Below, piece by piece: positions 24,311 to 37,800 of a DNA stretch of 64,000 bases. This DNA comes from Cyanoderma ruficeps (taxonomy: Eukaryota; Chordata; Aves; Passeriformes; Timaliidae). The stretch lies in assembly GCA_008694505.1 (NCBI GenBank), contig VZDJ01007755.1:10613952-10677951 (forward strand), read 5' to 3'. How positions within the stretch are numbered: the first letter of the stretch is position 1; the number at the start of each line of letters is the position of its first letter. The notes under the pieces were generated by a model. The model was not told where the DNA came from and searched no databases. It saw only the letters and a list, made by a program, of their open reading frames with translations. Both the position numbers and the translations under genes were made by a program.

Positions 24311-24710
24311 ACAGGAAGAGGAAGTTAGGGATATTCAACCTGGAGAAGAGAAAGTTGTGTGGAGAGATCATAGCTGCCTTCTACTATCTGAAGGGGGCCT
24401 ACAGGGAAGCTGGAGAGGAACTGTTCAACAGGAATTGTAGTGACAGGACAAGGACTAATGGGTACAAACTGAAAAAGGGAAAAATAGTTTAGACATATGG
24501 GAGAAATTAGTAACTGTGGCCATCAGGAGGCACTGGAACAAGCTGCCAGAGAAACTGTGGATGCCTCATCCCTGGAAGTGTTTAAGGCCAGATTGAATGG
24601 GACATTGAGCAACCTGGTCCAGTGGAGGTGTCCCTGCCTCAGGTAGAGGGGCTGGAAACAAATGATTTTTAAGGTTCTTTCCAGACCAAACCATTCTATG
24701 ATTATGATTC
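24311..24710 (+). mobile_element. CR1 LINE fragment, 3' end
   Basis: It contains TTCAACCTGGAGAAGAGAAA, the CR1 block ending in GTGGATGCCTCATCCCTGGA, and an intact-looking tail CCATTCTATGATTATGATTC. It is plus-oriented, 5'-truncated and about 400 bp long. The well-kept tail makes the orientation certain. Confidence 0.93.
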
Positions 24711-25737
24711 AATAATAATTAACATTCTACAATTTTGCTTTACATTCAAACCTAAAGTTTTGCTTTAGCTTCAGAAAAAGTGCCCCTTGCCAAATCAAAA
24801 TACAGTCTGTCAGACTGAAAATAAAAATCAAAATTGATAGGAAAGCAGCTTTCAGTTACAATATTCTAAAGGTAAAGTTGGGGGTGAGTGCCCTTTCCCA
24901 TGGGAATTAAGACATTATAAGAGGGAGGACTGGAATGGGTCTACAGGAGTAGGTCCCATGCTTATTAGCCCAGGGGCAGCAGCAAAACACCAAGATCAGT
25001 GACAGCTCTGTAGAAAACCACTGGCCTTCTCATTACGTTCATCTGCTCTCTAGTGGTTCCATCCTTAGTGCAGGGCTGCAAACACAGTGTCTTGTTACTT
25101 ACTCTTCAGGTTTTCTGGGACACTAAGACATTGCTTTGGGAAATGAGCAGAACTTGAGACAGAGTAGCAAAGTGAAGGGGATGTTTTCCTCATGGAACAC
25201 CCCTTTTCTTTTCCTCCCGATTTTTTCACTGCAAAGTAACACACTTGGAGTTGTTTAGAGTTCCTGCCTACACCCAACTTGCAATAACATCACCTTGTAA
25301 ACAAGGTCAAGATGTATCTTGGAGGACAGGTTTCGTCATAACATTAGTTTTTCACATACACTTTTTTTTTCCCACCTCCTGTTACTGTAGCTGGCATGCA
25401 TTAGTCTTTTAAAGGAACTAAAAGCTTTACAAAAACAAACAGAGGGGAATAAAAGGAAGGAAAAGGTGTTCTGGGGAGGAAAGAGGCATTTTGGTAAGAA
25501 GAATTTTTTGACAAAAGGAATAAAATAACTTCTGGTGAGCAGATGGAAAGCAGCTAAGCTGCACTCATGATTTTTAGTCTGAAAAGACGTCAAGGAAACC
25601 TGCCATAAACTCATTGCCAGAAAAATCCACTTTGGTGAACAAAACATGTAGGTTCTATCAAAAAGGTCATAAATTTCACCTCAGCATTTAGTTGTTCAAT
25701 GAACTGATTACAGTAACATATTTTACCTAAAAAAACT

Positions 25738-25763
25738 AGGTCATGTAAGGAGAAAGGAAACCC
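25738..25763 (+). repeat. 26-bp direct repeat, copy 1
   Basis: It begins AGGTCATGTAAGG and ends GGAAACCC, and is identical to 27218-27243. The flanks differ on both sides. Confidence 0.85.
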
Positions 25764-27217
25764 CTGAAGTCCTTGGCTATAAATGTGTTCTACATGACCT
25801 ACCAGGGAAGAATTATTTAAAGATCATTCAACTTAAACTCTCCAGAGATGTCTGGTTGGACATTTATTATTTTCCTGCAAGAAACACGAGCTACTGCTCT
25901 GACTTACTGCTCCAGTTTTAGAATGGAAATCTCAATGGAACTTGCACTGATATAAAAACAGACTGTAAAAATCACAGTAATGAATCTAGCTCAGTGACAT
26001 GGCAAGTACTGAAAGTCTTTTTTTTTATTCAGCTTCTGAATTAATTTTTTAAGAGTCAATTTTTTTTTAATGTTGAAGAATAATTAAATTTCTAACTGAC
26101 CTTTGAAAACACAGTGTGGGAAAAAAATTGGATTAAAAACACCTGATTCATTAAAAGACACCTTGAAAACAGTACTGACTACAACTGTCTGGTATTTTTA
26201 CCATTTTGACACAAACCCTGATTTATTTAAACTGTTCTTCCTATACTTCTAGATATTCAAAAATGACAGTGAAACTGTACAAGAAAGTTATTAGCTCCTA
26301 GCTTGAAGACTGCATTTAGACAAACTCTTGCATGAGGTGCATAATGGGAAGGAGCTCTTCACCTGCTCCTATTTGCCAACCAAAACATAGCTCAGTTCAG
26401 AAAGGGAGATTATAAAAAATTTACCTGACTAATTTTTAGATTCATGTAAAGCAATATAACAGTATTATAAACACTAAAACCTTTAAGCATTTTTGCTCCT
26501 TTGAAAATACTTAATTTTTAAGAAATATGTATTAGCATAATGTGGAGGAAAAAATAGTTTTATAAATTGCTGTAACTCTTACTTAGGTATTTTCTTAACT
26601 TCATAAAAGTTTGTGTATTTAGTCTAAATAAAAGTGGCAATAAGATGCAGTCATACAGAATATGTAGGCATGTAATGCATATTTTGGCAGGTCCCCAGCT
26701 TCTGTGTCTTTAAACTTAAAATCCCCAAACATTCCTGCATTTGTCACCCTTGAACAGAAAGGTTTATATATGTTTACATTTCAGTAGAAATATGAATCAC
26801 TACTCTACATTTTTCCCCAGCTATGCAATAATCCATTGCATAATCAATAACTAGTCTTTTTTATGTTCTCACTTTCAAGGAACAGGTAAAAGCCCTTGCA
26901 ATGTTTCCATAAGAATGACATTACAAGGTGAACAGCAGGATGCCAAGTTTCACCTGTATTTCACATGACAGAGAAAATCATGAGCATTAGGTGAATTTTC
27001 ATCTACAGGTAGGAAAACAATGTATCACCATTGAAACCATTAAGAGCAGCATAACGTACTTGCTAATTCTACCAATGTGTTACATGTCCCTTCATTTCTC
27101 CATGAATGCAAACCTAGTCTTAGATGCTAAAAATCAGGGTGCAAGATCACACTTAGTTATCTCATATCCTACTTCAAATTACTAGTATGAGGAAAGACAA
27201 CATCAGAATTTTCAACA

Positions 27218-27243
27218 AGGTCATGTAAGGAGAAAGGAAACCC
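27218..27243 (+). repeat. 26-bp direct repeat, copy 2
   Basis: It is identical to 25738-25763, about 1.48 kb away, in the same orientation. Confidence 0.85.
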
Positions 27244-28043
27244 TATTTGCATTTTCCCACCCCTTTTTCCTGTGTCTGGTTGTAAGGTTGTGCTCAAATT
27301 GTTGCCTGTTCCAAAGAGGCAAAGCTCCTCAACCCATGAACACCTCTAAATCACAGGAAATAAAAGTATAGCTGCTTTTACCAGACCTTGCCTCTCCCAC
27401 CAGGCTCTGCCTGTGCTCTAGTGTGCAGCTTCCCACCACATGTAATAGCAGGGAGGTTGGTATGCAATTTTCACCAGCAACCTAGACACTGAGATCCAGC
27501 CTTTCGGTAACCCATTGTCAGAGGGATTGATTTTTCTTGTATACATTTCATTGCTTCTAACTTCTAGATGATGTTAACTCTCTGGTGGGTATCACCCAAT
27601 CTTTAATCAGGCTGTACTTAATTATTATAATTTTTAACCCCCTTTATTTTCATTCTTTCAGACACTAAAATAATACTTGTTAAAAAATAGGAAAAAAGAA
27701 AAACACACAAGGAAACAAAATTGCAGACTATGCTTATCAGTTAAGAGCTATTTTAGGATCACCATCATTATTTTGGCTGAAAGTGAGGCTGGCCGTCTAA
27801 CCTTTCCTCTCTTCTCCCATGACACAAAAAGCTCTGAGAGTTGCCTGTTTCCTCTGCCTGGTATTAAGAGATGGATTATCCTCTTCTTATTTTGCAACCA
27901 ATATGAGGGACAGAGAGTTCTGCTTTTCTAGTCTTCAAACTCTGCTTCCACTCCCCAGTGTGCCTAATATTCCTACTGTGCTTGCTCAAGCTAGATAATA
28001 TCTTCCTGCTTGCCTTCTGTGTCCATAACCAGTTAATGAAGAG

Positions 28044-28096
28044 CCACAGTTGGACTTTGTGACCCCAAAGGTCCCATCCAACTTCAGGTACCCTGA
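28044..28096 (+). mobile_element. Short CR1 LINE 3' remnant
   Basis: TTGGACTTTGTGACCCCAAA followed by GGTCCCATCCAACTTCAGG is the last few dozen bases of CR1 before the tail repeat. Only about 50 bp can be recognised. Confidence 0.65.
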
Positions 28097-31000
28097 AAAC
28101 ATCAATAAATTTCACGCCTTGGAAAAAAAGTGCTTATAGACAATTTATTAAATTCTAAACTATGGAAAAGTTACATAGTTCACAAGTCATTGTATTACTT
28201 CCATAACACAGAAACTAAAATTCTGAATATGACAAGCCAGTTAACATTTTGTTTGACTGGTACTGTACCCACCAAAGGCTGGCTTATTTCATTCATGCAT
28301 ACACAGATTGTCCAAAATTTCACCTTTATCTACTCTTCAGTTTATTTGCCCAAGGAAATAGAAATTCAAAGGTGGATCATAGCAGAATCAAACCAACTTA
28401 CTCTTCCATCCCTAGGAAAATGTAACTACACATTTTGTTTTTAGATGGGATTTGCAACCAAGCTACATTTGGCCCTTTGAAAAAAATTTTTCACAATATG
28501 AAGCATGGTGCTCTTTTCCTCCTAGAACCTTTCCTGTGTAACGACTGTGCAGCCAAACTGTAGATTCATAAAAAAAAGGCTCTCCAAAATGACATGGAAC
28601 TTCATGCTTTGAGAAAATAATATATTTTTTTCTACTTTAAAATAAATATTCTGGATTTTTCTTGTCATTAAAAATGCATTTATTAACTGTCTATACTTTC
28701 TAAATCTGAGCATCCATCTAATTTTTTATTTCATAGTATGATTTAGTGTCTGGGACTACTGAGCCAATTTCACCTGCATACACATCAATTTTCCCTGAAC
28801 CACATCCTCAGCTTTTTATACGAGTCAGTTTTAAGCTGCAAGCACTGAAACATTGGGTGCTCATATCCCAGGTCAAGGATACACAGCTCAATCCTATATA
28901 AATAAACATGAAGTCTTTATTTCTATGGGTGACTTAGTGCCAGTTGTGTTACTGAGGGCTGCAGATATCAAGCTTGAACCAGACAGATTTTTATTTTTCC
29001 TCTACCATCAACTTGCCAGACAGAGTTCATCACGTCTCTTGCCTTACAAGATGTTTAAAATGTTTTGGGGTTTCCAGGAATTAAAAAGTTTTTTTAAAAA
29101 GCATTTTATTGGAATACATTGGCTGGGTCTATGATCCTTCAAGAGAAGACAGCCACCAGGCAGCACAAAAGAAAAGAAAAACTCACTTTCTTCTAATCAG
29201 GCTTCTTCAAGTTCTCACAGATATCCTGCTTTAACAGATGCTTAACACCCAATACATTGTATAAACTTGGTAAGGTGGTATTTGCAGAGTCGTGTCTGCT
29301 CAGCATAAATAGATGACTGTCACATGTCTAAAAGGCTGTAAATGCAGGTCACAGGAGAAAAGGACTGCAGGCATTCATGACAGTGACAAAAGAATTTTGA
29401 ATCTAGCACATAACAGGAAACAATATAATTTTTTGTTTTAATAACATTTCCCCTTCCTTCAGATGTTAAGTGTGTAGCTAGAGACAGATAAATCATTTTG
29501 CCTGAGATACTACATCACTTTGCAATAGTGCCTTAGGTCTGTGATCAAATAGCACTTGAGAGCATTTTTGCATGTAGAACTATGGTTCAATTTTTTTTCT
29601 TTTTCAACACTAAAACAAACAGAAATATTTCTTTTCATCCAACTACCTTCAATGTTCACTATTCTATTTAGGTCCAATCTGCTGCGTGTTTCAAAGCTGC
29701 ATTTGAAACCTGTGAATTAGCCACACTACCATGTGAAGGACAGTTTCCTGATGGTGGGAAAGAGTTTAAAAGAATGGCAGCTCCCAAGATTTAAGTGGTG
29801 CTGCAGGGTGTTAAGCTCCACAGGAGATTTTGAACGTATCAGAAGTGTCAGGTACTTTATATTCATGGACAATTTCACAAAGGGGTTGATGGTGCTGTCT
29901 TTATGTTATTAAAGGCAAAAGGAATGACGTGGTTCCCAAGTTTAATGACTTCAAAGAACTGGGCCTGTCACGTGGGCTGCTACAGAGCTATTTGTACGGA
30001 ACTATTTTAAGGCAAACACGCTGGTCAGTATTTGCTATTAAATTGTTTAAGAAAGGCCACACTGAGGTTTTAGTCAAGCCCTGTAATGTTCTCAAAACAC
30101 TGAAAATTTGCATGAAAGCCTTGCGGCAATGTGCTAAGTTGATATAAGTTAAAACATCTGTTGCAGGATTTACCCCTGGGTAATTAACTAGACTTGGCAT
30201 AATGGANTATCTAACAGAATGCCTCTCTTCTCTGTGGGGTCCAGAGAAACATAAATCTACTGAACACATTTCCTGAAGACATCTGAGAGCTCCTCTGCCA
30301 GGATTCTGAGTTCACAGACACAGGCCAGCTGTGGCCTGGAAGCTATACATCCAATCTAGCATGGCTTTGTGCCCAAACTAAAACATCTTGCCCCAGCAGA
30401 GCTGTATTAATGCCTAGATGACTTCTGGGCTGCAAAGGCCAGGCCTGGATGGGCAGGACAAGCGCACTTGCCTGTGTGAGACACATCTCTGCTTGGAGGT
30501 CCCTTGACTGTCCAGGCTGATGGAGCTCACCAGTCCTGTCAGGAGTGCTGTACATGCCAAGAAAAGGCACCCCGGGGGATCTTCTGCTGCAAACTCTGAC
30601 ACCTTGAGAAATGTAGTCTTCCCCAGGCAAAGGAAAGGATTTGGTGCCAGGTAAGTGCTTAGGGACAAGAGGATATTTGTCCATCTCATCCACAGTCTTA
30701 TGGGGCAGCTGAACAACCTTAGATTAAAGGCATACTAGTGCATTATAACCCTGAATAGGCTTTAGACTAAATATCCTATTTCTACAGCGTATAAGCTAGC
30801 TTTTTTTCTGCTCAGCCTAATTAGGATATTAATGATGCAAATTTAGAGAACATGTCAAATTTTTAGACAAAACAAAATCTATTTTATTTCCACCCAGTAT
30901 GTACAGTTGCTGCATAAACTTCCAAGACCGTGTATGGTAGAAATTATTTTGGTTTTCAGAATCTTCCTAGAAAAGACAAACTTGAGATTTCCTGCACTCT

Positions 31001-31332
31001 CTAAATAATTCTGAGTACAAAGTCAGTTGTAGAAGTGTGGGGGCTGATTTTTATTTCCCTTTTGATTAAAAAAAATAATAATTAGACCAAAACACTCACA
31101 TTACCTAGAAAAATTAAATGGGGATTTTTTTGGTTTTGTTGGTGTTTTTTTGTTGGTTTTTTTTTTTCTTTTTTTTTGGGACAATTCAACTGACTATATG
31201 AGATTTTAATTGCAAATTTCAGGTTGAAATTTGTCATGACCAGATCAAGCAGTGATTCAGGTCACAATTTAAGTAAATGAATGAAAAGCACAAGGCCTAT
31301 ACAAATTTGAATGATGGTGTAATTGCTTAGTA
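28097..31332. other. Unique sequence including a GC-richer patch
   Basis: It is mostly AT-rich and featureless. The patch at 30290-30716 is noticeably GC-richer and carries two overlapping minus-strand frames. A single undetermined base lies at 30207. A T/G-rich low-complexity tract lies at about 31128-31180. Confidence 0.45.
30290..30716 (-). other. GC-richer patch with two overlapping minus-strand open frames
   Basis: The minus strand is open for 116 codons (30343-30693) and, in another frame, for 100 codons (30414-30716). The composition differs from the AT-rich surroundings. Neither product shows a recognisable domain, signal peptide or membrane segment, and both are rich in P, S and L as expected of random frames in GC-richer DNA. 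It could be an exon of a noncoding transcript, an old unrecognised repeat, or chance. Confidence 0.2.
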
Positions 31333-31433
31333 CCATAGAAACACAGGATATGCTGAGCCAGAAGGGATCCATCAGGACCATTAAGTCCAATTTCGGACCC
31401 TGCACAGGACACCTCAAAAATCACAACACAAGC
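31333..31433 (-). mobile_element. CR1 LINE fragment, 3' end
   Basis: The words GAAGGGATCCATCAGGACCA and CCTGCACAGGACACCTCAA match the minus-oriented CR1 tail region seen more fully at 44.1 kb. Only about 100 bp is clear; similarity may continue faintly to about 31500. Confidence 0.75.
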
Positions 31434-33161
31434 ATTTCATATAGAATTCATATTACTGCCAGAATGTTGTTTGTCTGTATGGAGGTGTTCCATCCCTGAC
31501 ATATATTCTATGAATTGATCAAAGACCCTCACATGTTGAATTATATTAAACAGATAGGAATTAAATAAATTAGAGAAGTTTATTACTTCATTAGGGGCAA
31601 CACACAAGTTTGATTATGATTTGGAGTGGTATCACAAAATCTCATATCTGAATAGATAGAATTAGCTTTCCAAACTGTGCGCATGCCCTTCTAAGTGGTG
31701 TGCTTAAGGAAAAAAAAGAGTAATTGCTAATACACCATGATTGATATATATTAGTGATTGCTGTCATTATCAATTTGCCATTTTGAATAAACTTTAAGGA
31801 TACAAAGAACTGCTAAGAATTTAGACATTTGATAATTCATATCAATGGATTCCACTTTCTGTTGTTCCAATCAGGTTTGTAAGAAGAGTCATGCTTATGT
31901 ACAACTATAGAAATCACTATATCTCAATATCTAAGAGATTGCTCCAATTACATCAATAACATTGTTGGAATAAATATTGAAAAACTAGTTTGAACTTGCC
32001 AGTTTCTTTTAAGTTACCACTGTAAGTTTGCTAAAATATCATTTGAAAAACAAAATCCATAGGAATTATTAATCACATAGTCCATCTGAAAGATCTTTTT
32101 AAACACTGCTGTTTTCTTTTTTCCTCATACATGGAAGTACATGAACATTTTGTTACTCCAATCATAGGCTTGAAAACGCACTAAAGTCAGGAAATTTTAG
32201 AGGAGCGTGTAATTAGTTCAACTAAAGCTTTATCACTGCTTTTGTTTGAGTCTCCATCACCATCTCAACTGAGGTATTAATTCTTAATTGATTTTAGCAA
32301 TTCTTAGCTGTAGGTGTGCTGAAGGGATACAAACACATTATTCTGTGATTGTAACTGCTACCAGCCTTCTGGTGGCCAACCAACTGGTGGCCTTCCAGCA
32401 GTATATGCTCAAACACAGTATAATACCTGAATTTCCACTGGCATTTTGCCATGGCTACACCACTGTCAGATTTCTCTCATCCCAATGGTTGAATGCTTGG
32501 AACATGGGTCGTTTTATTCTAGCCAATAAGCTTAATAAAAAGAACTTCTTCCTTTCAGGAAAGGGAATGAAATCTTGAAATCAGAGAACAAAGCCTAACA
32601 AACACTCTGGAAAGGAGATATGATCAAATAAATAGCAACTGGAAAAAAAAAAACAAACAAACAGAAAATGTGGAAATGAAGTGACTACAACCAAATGGAT
32701 TGAGATGAAATGAAGTGCAGTGGAAGGGATCAAAAACAGGCAAAATTACTCCAGTTAAAATCCTGAAAACGGGAAAAAAGGTACATATACAGACAGTAAA
32801 AGAATTTGAAGAAATGAAGCGCTAAAAGAAAAAGGGAAAATTCCTAAACTGAGTGAAAATGATTAAAAGTGAATGGAATAACAAGAAGTGTAGGAAAATG
32901 GACTGAAGCTTGGCCAAGTAATCCTCATCGAGATTGCAAGATTAGGTTAGAGTATGCTAAATCAATTCATTGTGAAATGCTTGATTTTGCTTGAAATTTT
33001 GCCAGTTCCCAATCTTCTAATGTTTTCCAGTGAAGCTTGTTTTTTGACGCGCCAAGAACTTTTGTCAAGTTCTCTTTTGTGCCACCTCAGGGAAAAGTAG
33101 TACCTTAAGCCACTTTTAAATAAGCTCTCGGTGCAATGACCAGGGATTTACAGCATGTTCC
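31434..33161. other. Unique sequence
   Basis: No repeat or gene is recognised. A purine-rich, A/G-biased tract lies at about 32635-32900. The 96-codon plus frame at 32288-32578 has no motif. Confidence 0.4.
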
Positions 33162-33259
33162 TCTGTAACCTGCACTGGGTGACCCTGTCTTGGCAGGGGG
33201 CTTGGACTAGAAGATCTACAGAGGTTCCTTCCAACCCCAGCAATTATGTGATTCTGTGA
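33162..33259 (+). mobile_element. CR1 LINE fragment, 3' end
   Basis: The sequence runs from TGCACTGGGTGACCCTGTC through CTTGGACTAGAAGATCTACA and TTCCTTCCAACCCCAGCAAT to an ATTCTGTGAAG end. This is the last hundred bases of CR1 in plus orientation. Confidence 0.85.
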
Positions 33260-36200
33260 AGTCCTCACTGAAGGGCAGACCAATTAGTCCAAAGGGCAAA
33301 CAGAGCGCTCTCATCCAATTCAAGAACACGGAGTTGTGCAACTAATGATATATAATGGAAAAACTCACAGGTCAGATAAACAAAAAGCTGAAGTTAAGAT
33401 AACACCAAAACTGTCTGACACGTGTTTTTAGTACTTCAGAGCTTCAAACGTGGACCAATATTTTTGTCTAAAAAGGACAGCTTTACACTAATTTTCTTGT
33501 ATCCCCATAAAATCTGATTTTAAGGATATATTTTGACTGCATCTAATTGAGAAGTTATGCAATTTACCATTGAGTCTACATAGCATAGACATGCCTCCAA
33601 ATTATCATGAAAACAAGATAGTAAAAATACTTTTTTTGAAAAAAAAGACAAGTATTTTAGAAAAAAATATATAATTTATGCTGTACCTTGTCAATACTGA
33701 TACTTAGGATTTATCATTTTGGGTTTCATTTCAGGCTTCCAAACACTTTAAGAGCACTCAACTTCAAGTTCCCAATTAAAACAAGCCTGGGGTTATTATT
33801 CTGTTTTAATAGTTACTTGTGAAGAAAATTATTTATTAAGAAAAACATAGAAAAAACCACATAACATGAGCTTCAGGCCAAAAAATACTATGTTTTACTC
33901 TCAGTCCCTCAGTCCCATAGGCATAGAGGTTATTTTCAAACCTAAATTTTTGTAGTGTTAGTGATTGCCTTTTTTTCTTTTACAGCTCTCTTCAAGACTC
34001 TCTTGACAGTCAACTATAACAACAGATATTTTAAAAAGAAGAGAAAGTCTGGAAGTTACCACGGGCAGTCAATCATTAAATGTGATTTTTATTTCCTCTC
34101 ATCAAGCAGAGAACCAATAAGTCATCTAGAAAGCTGAAACCAGGAACTCTCTTATACCACATTTATACAACCTATGCACACTTCAGTTAGGGCCTACTGA
34201 CATAAATAGGTTTGTAGAAGCCTGTAAAACTTCATAAAATAAGCACCAGGGTAAATAATGTGTATATAGATCATTATGGAGCTTTTAGAAAGAGAAGAAG
34301 AAAATTTTATTGTATTTTGCAGCACTTGAAACTTAGTTGAGAAGTGAAGAAGATCTTGTAATAAAATCCCTGTTCTTTTGAGAAAAAATGCTGGTAGTTT
34401 TTGCATTTTTGCAACCTTACTCGTTTAAAGTTATGGGACTTGTTGGACAGTACTGCTAATTATTTTCCTATCAGAGGCTTCTGCACTCTACCTGGCAGAA
34501 TTGTAAAGAGTTCACACATGGAAATGGTACTTGGGTGTGACAAGGGGAGAGGTAGAAAATATAACATAAATGCCCAATGACCCAGTTCATATAATGGAAA
34601 AGCCTTAAATGGATTCCATCAACACAGAAAATGCAAAGCCCATAAAAAACCTGTCTGGATGAAAGGCTTGAATTGTCTCAGTTTACAGTGGTCATTCTGG
34701 GAATGCGTCCAAAACAAAGAATACAACTTCACACACTGCCTCTATCAATACTTAGGGATTCAAGTGCAGATAAGCTTCATAACCAATACTCACTCCACTT
34801 TTACTGATACTCTTCCATGATATAATTTCCTCTTCACTCTGTTCCATGTGTTGTACAACTACTTTGACTTAAAGGATTTTCAGAACTGAAAAATCAAGAA
34901 GCCTGAGTTTTTTCTGCAAGTAGCTGGAGGAAGGAAAGGTGGACATACACAAAAGAAATGCTATTTTTCAGAAACAGAAGAAAGGTTGCAGAAAATAATG
35001 CATATATCAACTAATTGACCTCCTGCTATCATTGTGCATTTCACTGGCTGACTTGGTCGAGGCCTGCTTGGCTTAAAACAGCTGTTCAGGAGACACATGA
35101 TCAGACAGGCCTCACTCAAGAGAAAGTGGAGTAAACTGCTGCTATTAGCACAGGGCAGCGTGTACAAAGATACTTCTTATTAGGCCACTTGCAGAAGTGA
35201 GCCCACATAAAAGCCTGGTAAAATTTCATCAGAACAGATGATAGCCAGTACTCCTGAATTCAGACAAATCCATTTGCATTTTAGTCAATCTAGCAAGAGA
35301 GAATAGACAGAGAATTAAGTAACTGATGCTGGAAGTTTAGCTGACATTTTCATCCTCCAAATGGCATGAATTTGAGGAACACATCTAAGCCTGAAAAATG
35401 GGTGCTTTACTGAAAAATCATACACACATTTTCATAGTGAATAATACCCAGAAAATAAAGGCATCATAGCAGGTCAGATGGCTTTGCAGTAAGAGGACCC
35501 ACACCTCGTTATGGAAAGAGGCCCCAGATGCCTTCTTTTGGTTTGTCTGGAGGGATAGTATGGTCTTTAATTGTCTCTTAACCATGATAAGGATCTGGTT
35601 CAATAAAGCTTTTCTCAGAAACCAGTTCCCTTTTATACCCCAGTGTACTGGTTTCTGATTGACTTGTATGAGGCTATGTTCCGCATTTGTGCTGAAAATA
35701 ATGTTGATAATAAAATTTTAATTACTGCTGAACAGTGCTTACACAGTCCAAGGACTGTATATCTTAAAACGGCATGCTATTTACCCCAAACAGAACAGCA
35801 ATGAGCTCATCACAACAGATAAAAACCTTGTTCAGGAGTTGTTTGTATAAGTCAATCTATCATAAAACAACTAAACCTCAAGACAGCAAAAATATTTGCT
35901 GCCCGAAAGATGTAAAGACAAAATATGTTTGTCTTCTGCAGATGTAATCACACAGTCCTTCTCCGTTATCCTGTAAATTAAACCTTTCCCATGAAACATA
36001 CAAGAAGCCTTGTGCATGCTATTCCTCTCCCTTCTTTCAACTACAAATTTCTGATTCAACCTCTATGCAGATATACCTGAGTTGTTTCTCCAATGGCCCA
36101 TCCATCAATCAGTACCCTAAGACTTCTGGTCTTTTCAGCTGTCTCCATTATCAACTTTTGTTCAGGGTTGCTGTGTCTTTGACTATAATGTATTAATTTT

Positions 36201-36671
36201 CCTGTCTCTTAACCTGTTTTTTTTTATACTGACTAGCCATAAATCAGATATTCTGACAATAATCCTTACATTCTTCTGATCTTTGCGCTAATTTAAAAAA
36301 TGTACACCATTCCAGGAGGATTAATATTTTTTGTCATTTGGTTGGAACACTATCATTATTTGTTGGCGAAACAGTAACAGTCAAAAAGATGCAATTGACA
36401 TTTTACTTTAGTCTTTAGCCTCTAATTCATATGATTGATGTTTGTGAGATATCAGGATTTTTTTTTTTTTGCACCCAATGGGTCTATTTACAGAAAGCAG
36501 TCCTATTTTCTCTTCCTACAAAAATCGTAACTAAGTGACAGTGGTCAATTAGGGGAGAATTTGAGTAGCTCCTAGCAATTGTCAGATTGGATGTGAGTGA
36601 CAACGCTTCCATTTCCAATGTGACAGACATCTACAGCTGGATCCACAGTGATTTTAGCAGGTCAGTTTTAG
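33260..36671. other. Unique AT-rich sequence
   Basis: No transposon, RNA gene or coding region is recognised. Confidence 0.45.
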
Positions 36672-36676
36672 CTTAT

Positions 36677-37121
36677 TGTTGTGTTTGAGGCATGGTATTC
36701 CCCCATTTAGTGCCCCCACTGCCACTGTCTTTCCCTTCCCCTCCAGCTAAAAGTACAAAAGGCAGAGATCACAGGTTGAGATAAGACCAATTTACTGGAA
36801 ACAGCAATGAGATGAGAAAATAACAGCAACAATACTAATATCAAAAGTATACAAAGAGGGTGTGTTTTACATACAAAATACTCACCAGGCCTGGGACAAT
36901 GAAACAATGGCAGATGGACCCTCCACTCACCACACTTTTCCAGCTCTCAAAAGGAACACCCTTTCTTCCAGGAAGCAAGAGAGAGACTCCCCCTCCCCTG
37001 GCAATGACCTAAGGTGGTATGGAATAACATAAGGTTCCTGGTCATGCCCACAGGGTGCCAGGCTCTGAACTCTCACTACTGCTTTGAAAAATTAACCCTA
37101 TCCATGGCCGAAAACAAGACA
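36677..37121 (-). mobile_element. Solo LTR, ERVL-like, 445 bp
   Basis: Read on the minus strand it begins TGTCTTGTTTTCGGCCATGG followed by ATAGGGTTAA, an opening typical of avian ERVL LTRs. It passes the AGTAAATTGGTCTTATCTCA word that marks the polyadenylation/U5 region and ends in ...AACA. The flanks are CTTAT (36672-36676) and CATAT (37122-37126), a 5-bp duplication with one mismatch. No internal retroviral sequence adjoins it. The neighbour at 37155 is a different family in the opposite orientation. Confidence 0.78.
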
Positions 37122-37154
37122 CATATGCAAGAACACTCCTTTATTCTTTCTTAC

Positions 37155-37800
37155 TGTCCTAGGGTGAGTATATGATGCCCAATCATCTGTTCTGTTTGTG
37201 CTGGATATTGAATTCTGCAACTTTATGACTGATTCTGAGAGTGAAGGGGAAGAGAAGAAGTGCAGAGTCTGTTATCAGAGGCTGCACTTGCTCCCCTGCA
37301 TCTTTCTCCTGAACAGTGTTGTCTGCAGTGGACAGCAGAAGAGAGGTCTCCTTTGATTTTTAGTTAGTTTTTGGCTAGCCAAGGCAGAAAAGTTCCCTGG
37401 ACTGTGTTTTTTTATTTTTTTGGAGCTGTTTTCAACCTGTTCTGGACTGAAAACTCAGAAGAGTACTGGGAGCTGTGGCCCACCGGGCCTGCCCCGGGTC
37501 ACGGCATTTTCCAGCACTGGAGGGACTGTAATAGACTGAGTGAGCTGAGCTACAACCCATGAAAGGGACTTTCTGAATTTGTTGTCTCTTCAGAGCAGCG
37601 AGAGGTTTTGTTGTTTAGTATTGTTCATTTTTTTGTGCTGGGGAGTGCTTTGCCAGTTGAATAAACAGGGTTTTTTTCCACTTCTCTCTGAGGAAATCTT
37701 TTTCATTTTCATGAACAAGCTGGGGGATAGGCCACTTGAATTTGTTCTCTGTAGGAACCCCTTTGGAGGTTTTCTCCCAAATTTGCCCTAAACCAGGACA
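37155..37800 (+). mobile_element. Solo LTR, 646 bp, with exact duplication
   Basis: It starts TGTCCTAGGGTGAG, ends AAACCAGGACA, and is flanked by CTTAC on both sides (37150-37154 and 37801-37805). AATAAA occurs in GTTGAATAAACAGGG about 130 bp before the end, which sets the plus orientation. The 3' part (CTCTGAGGAAATCTTTT through TCCCAAATTTGCCCT) recurs in the LTR at 55816-56562. The frames of 60-70 codons across it are not genes. The exact duplication supports a single clean insertion reduced to a solo LTR. Confidence 0.88.

Larger units (their letters stand above)
24711..28043. other. Unique sequence with one spaced direct repeat
   Basis: No transposon family is recognised. A 26-bp direct repeat occurs at 25738-25763 and 27218-27243. 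The minus frame of 103 codons at 25336-25647 has no motif. Confidence 0.45.

Noticed and set aside
30620..30655. 24-nt micro-exon ending at CAG|GTAAGT
   Set aside because: The donor is good but the upstream acceptor has a weak pyrimidine tract, and nothing else supports an exon of this size.
36677..37800. The two adjacent LTRs as one provirus
   Set aside because: They are of different families, in opposite orientation, with separate 5-bp flanks and only 33 bp between them.
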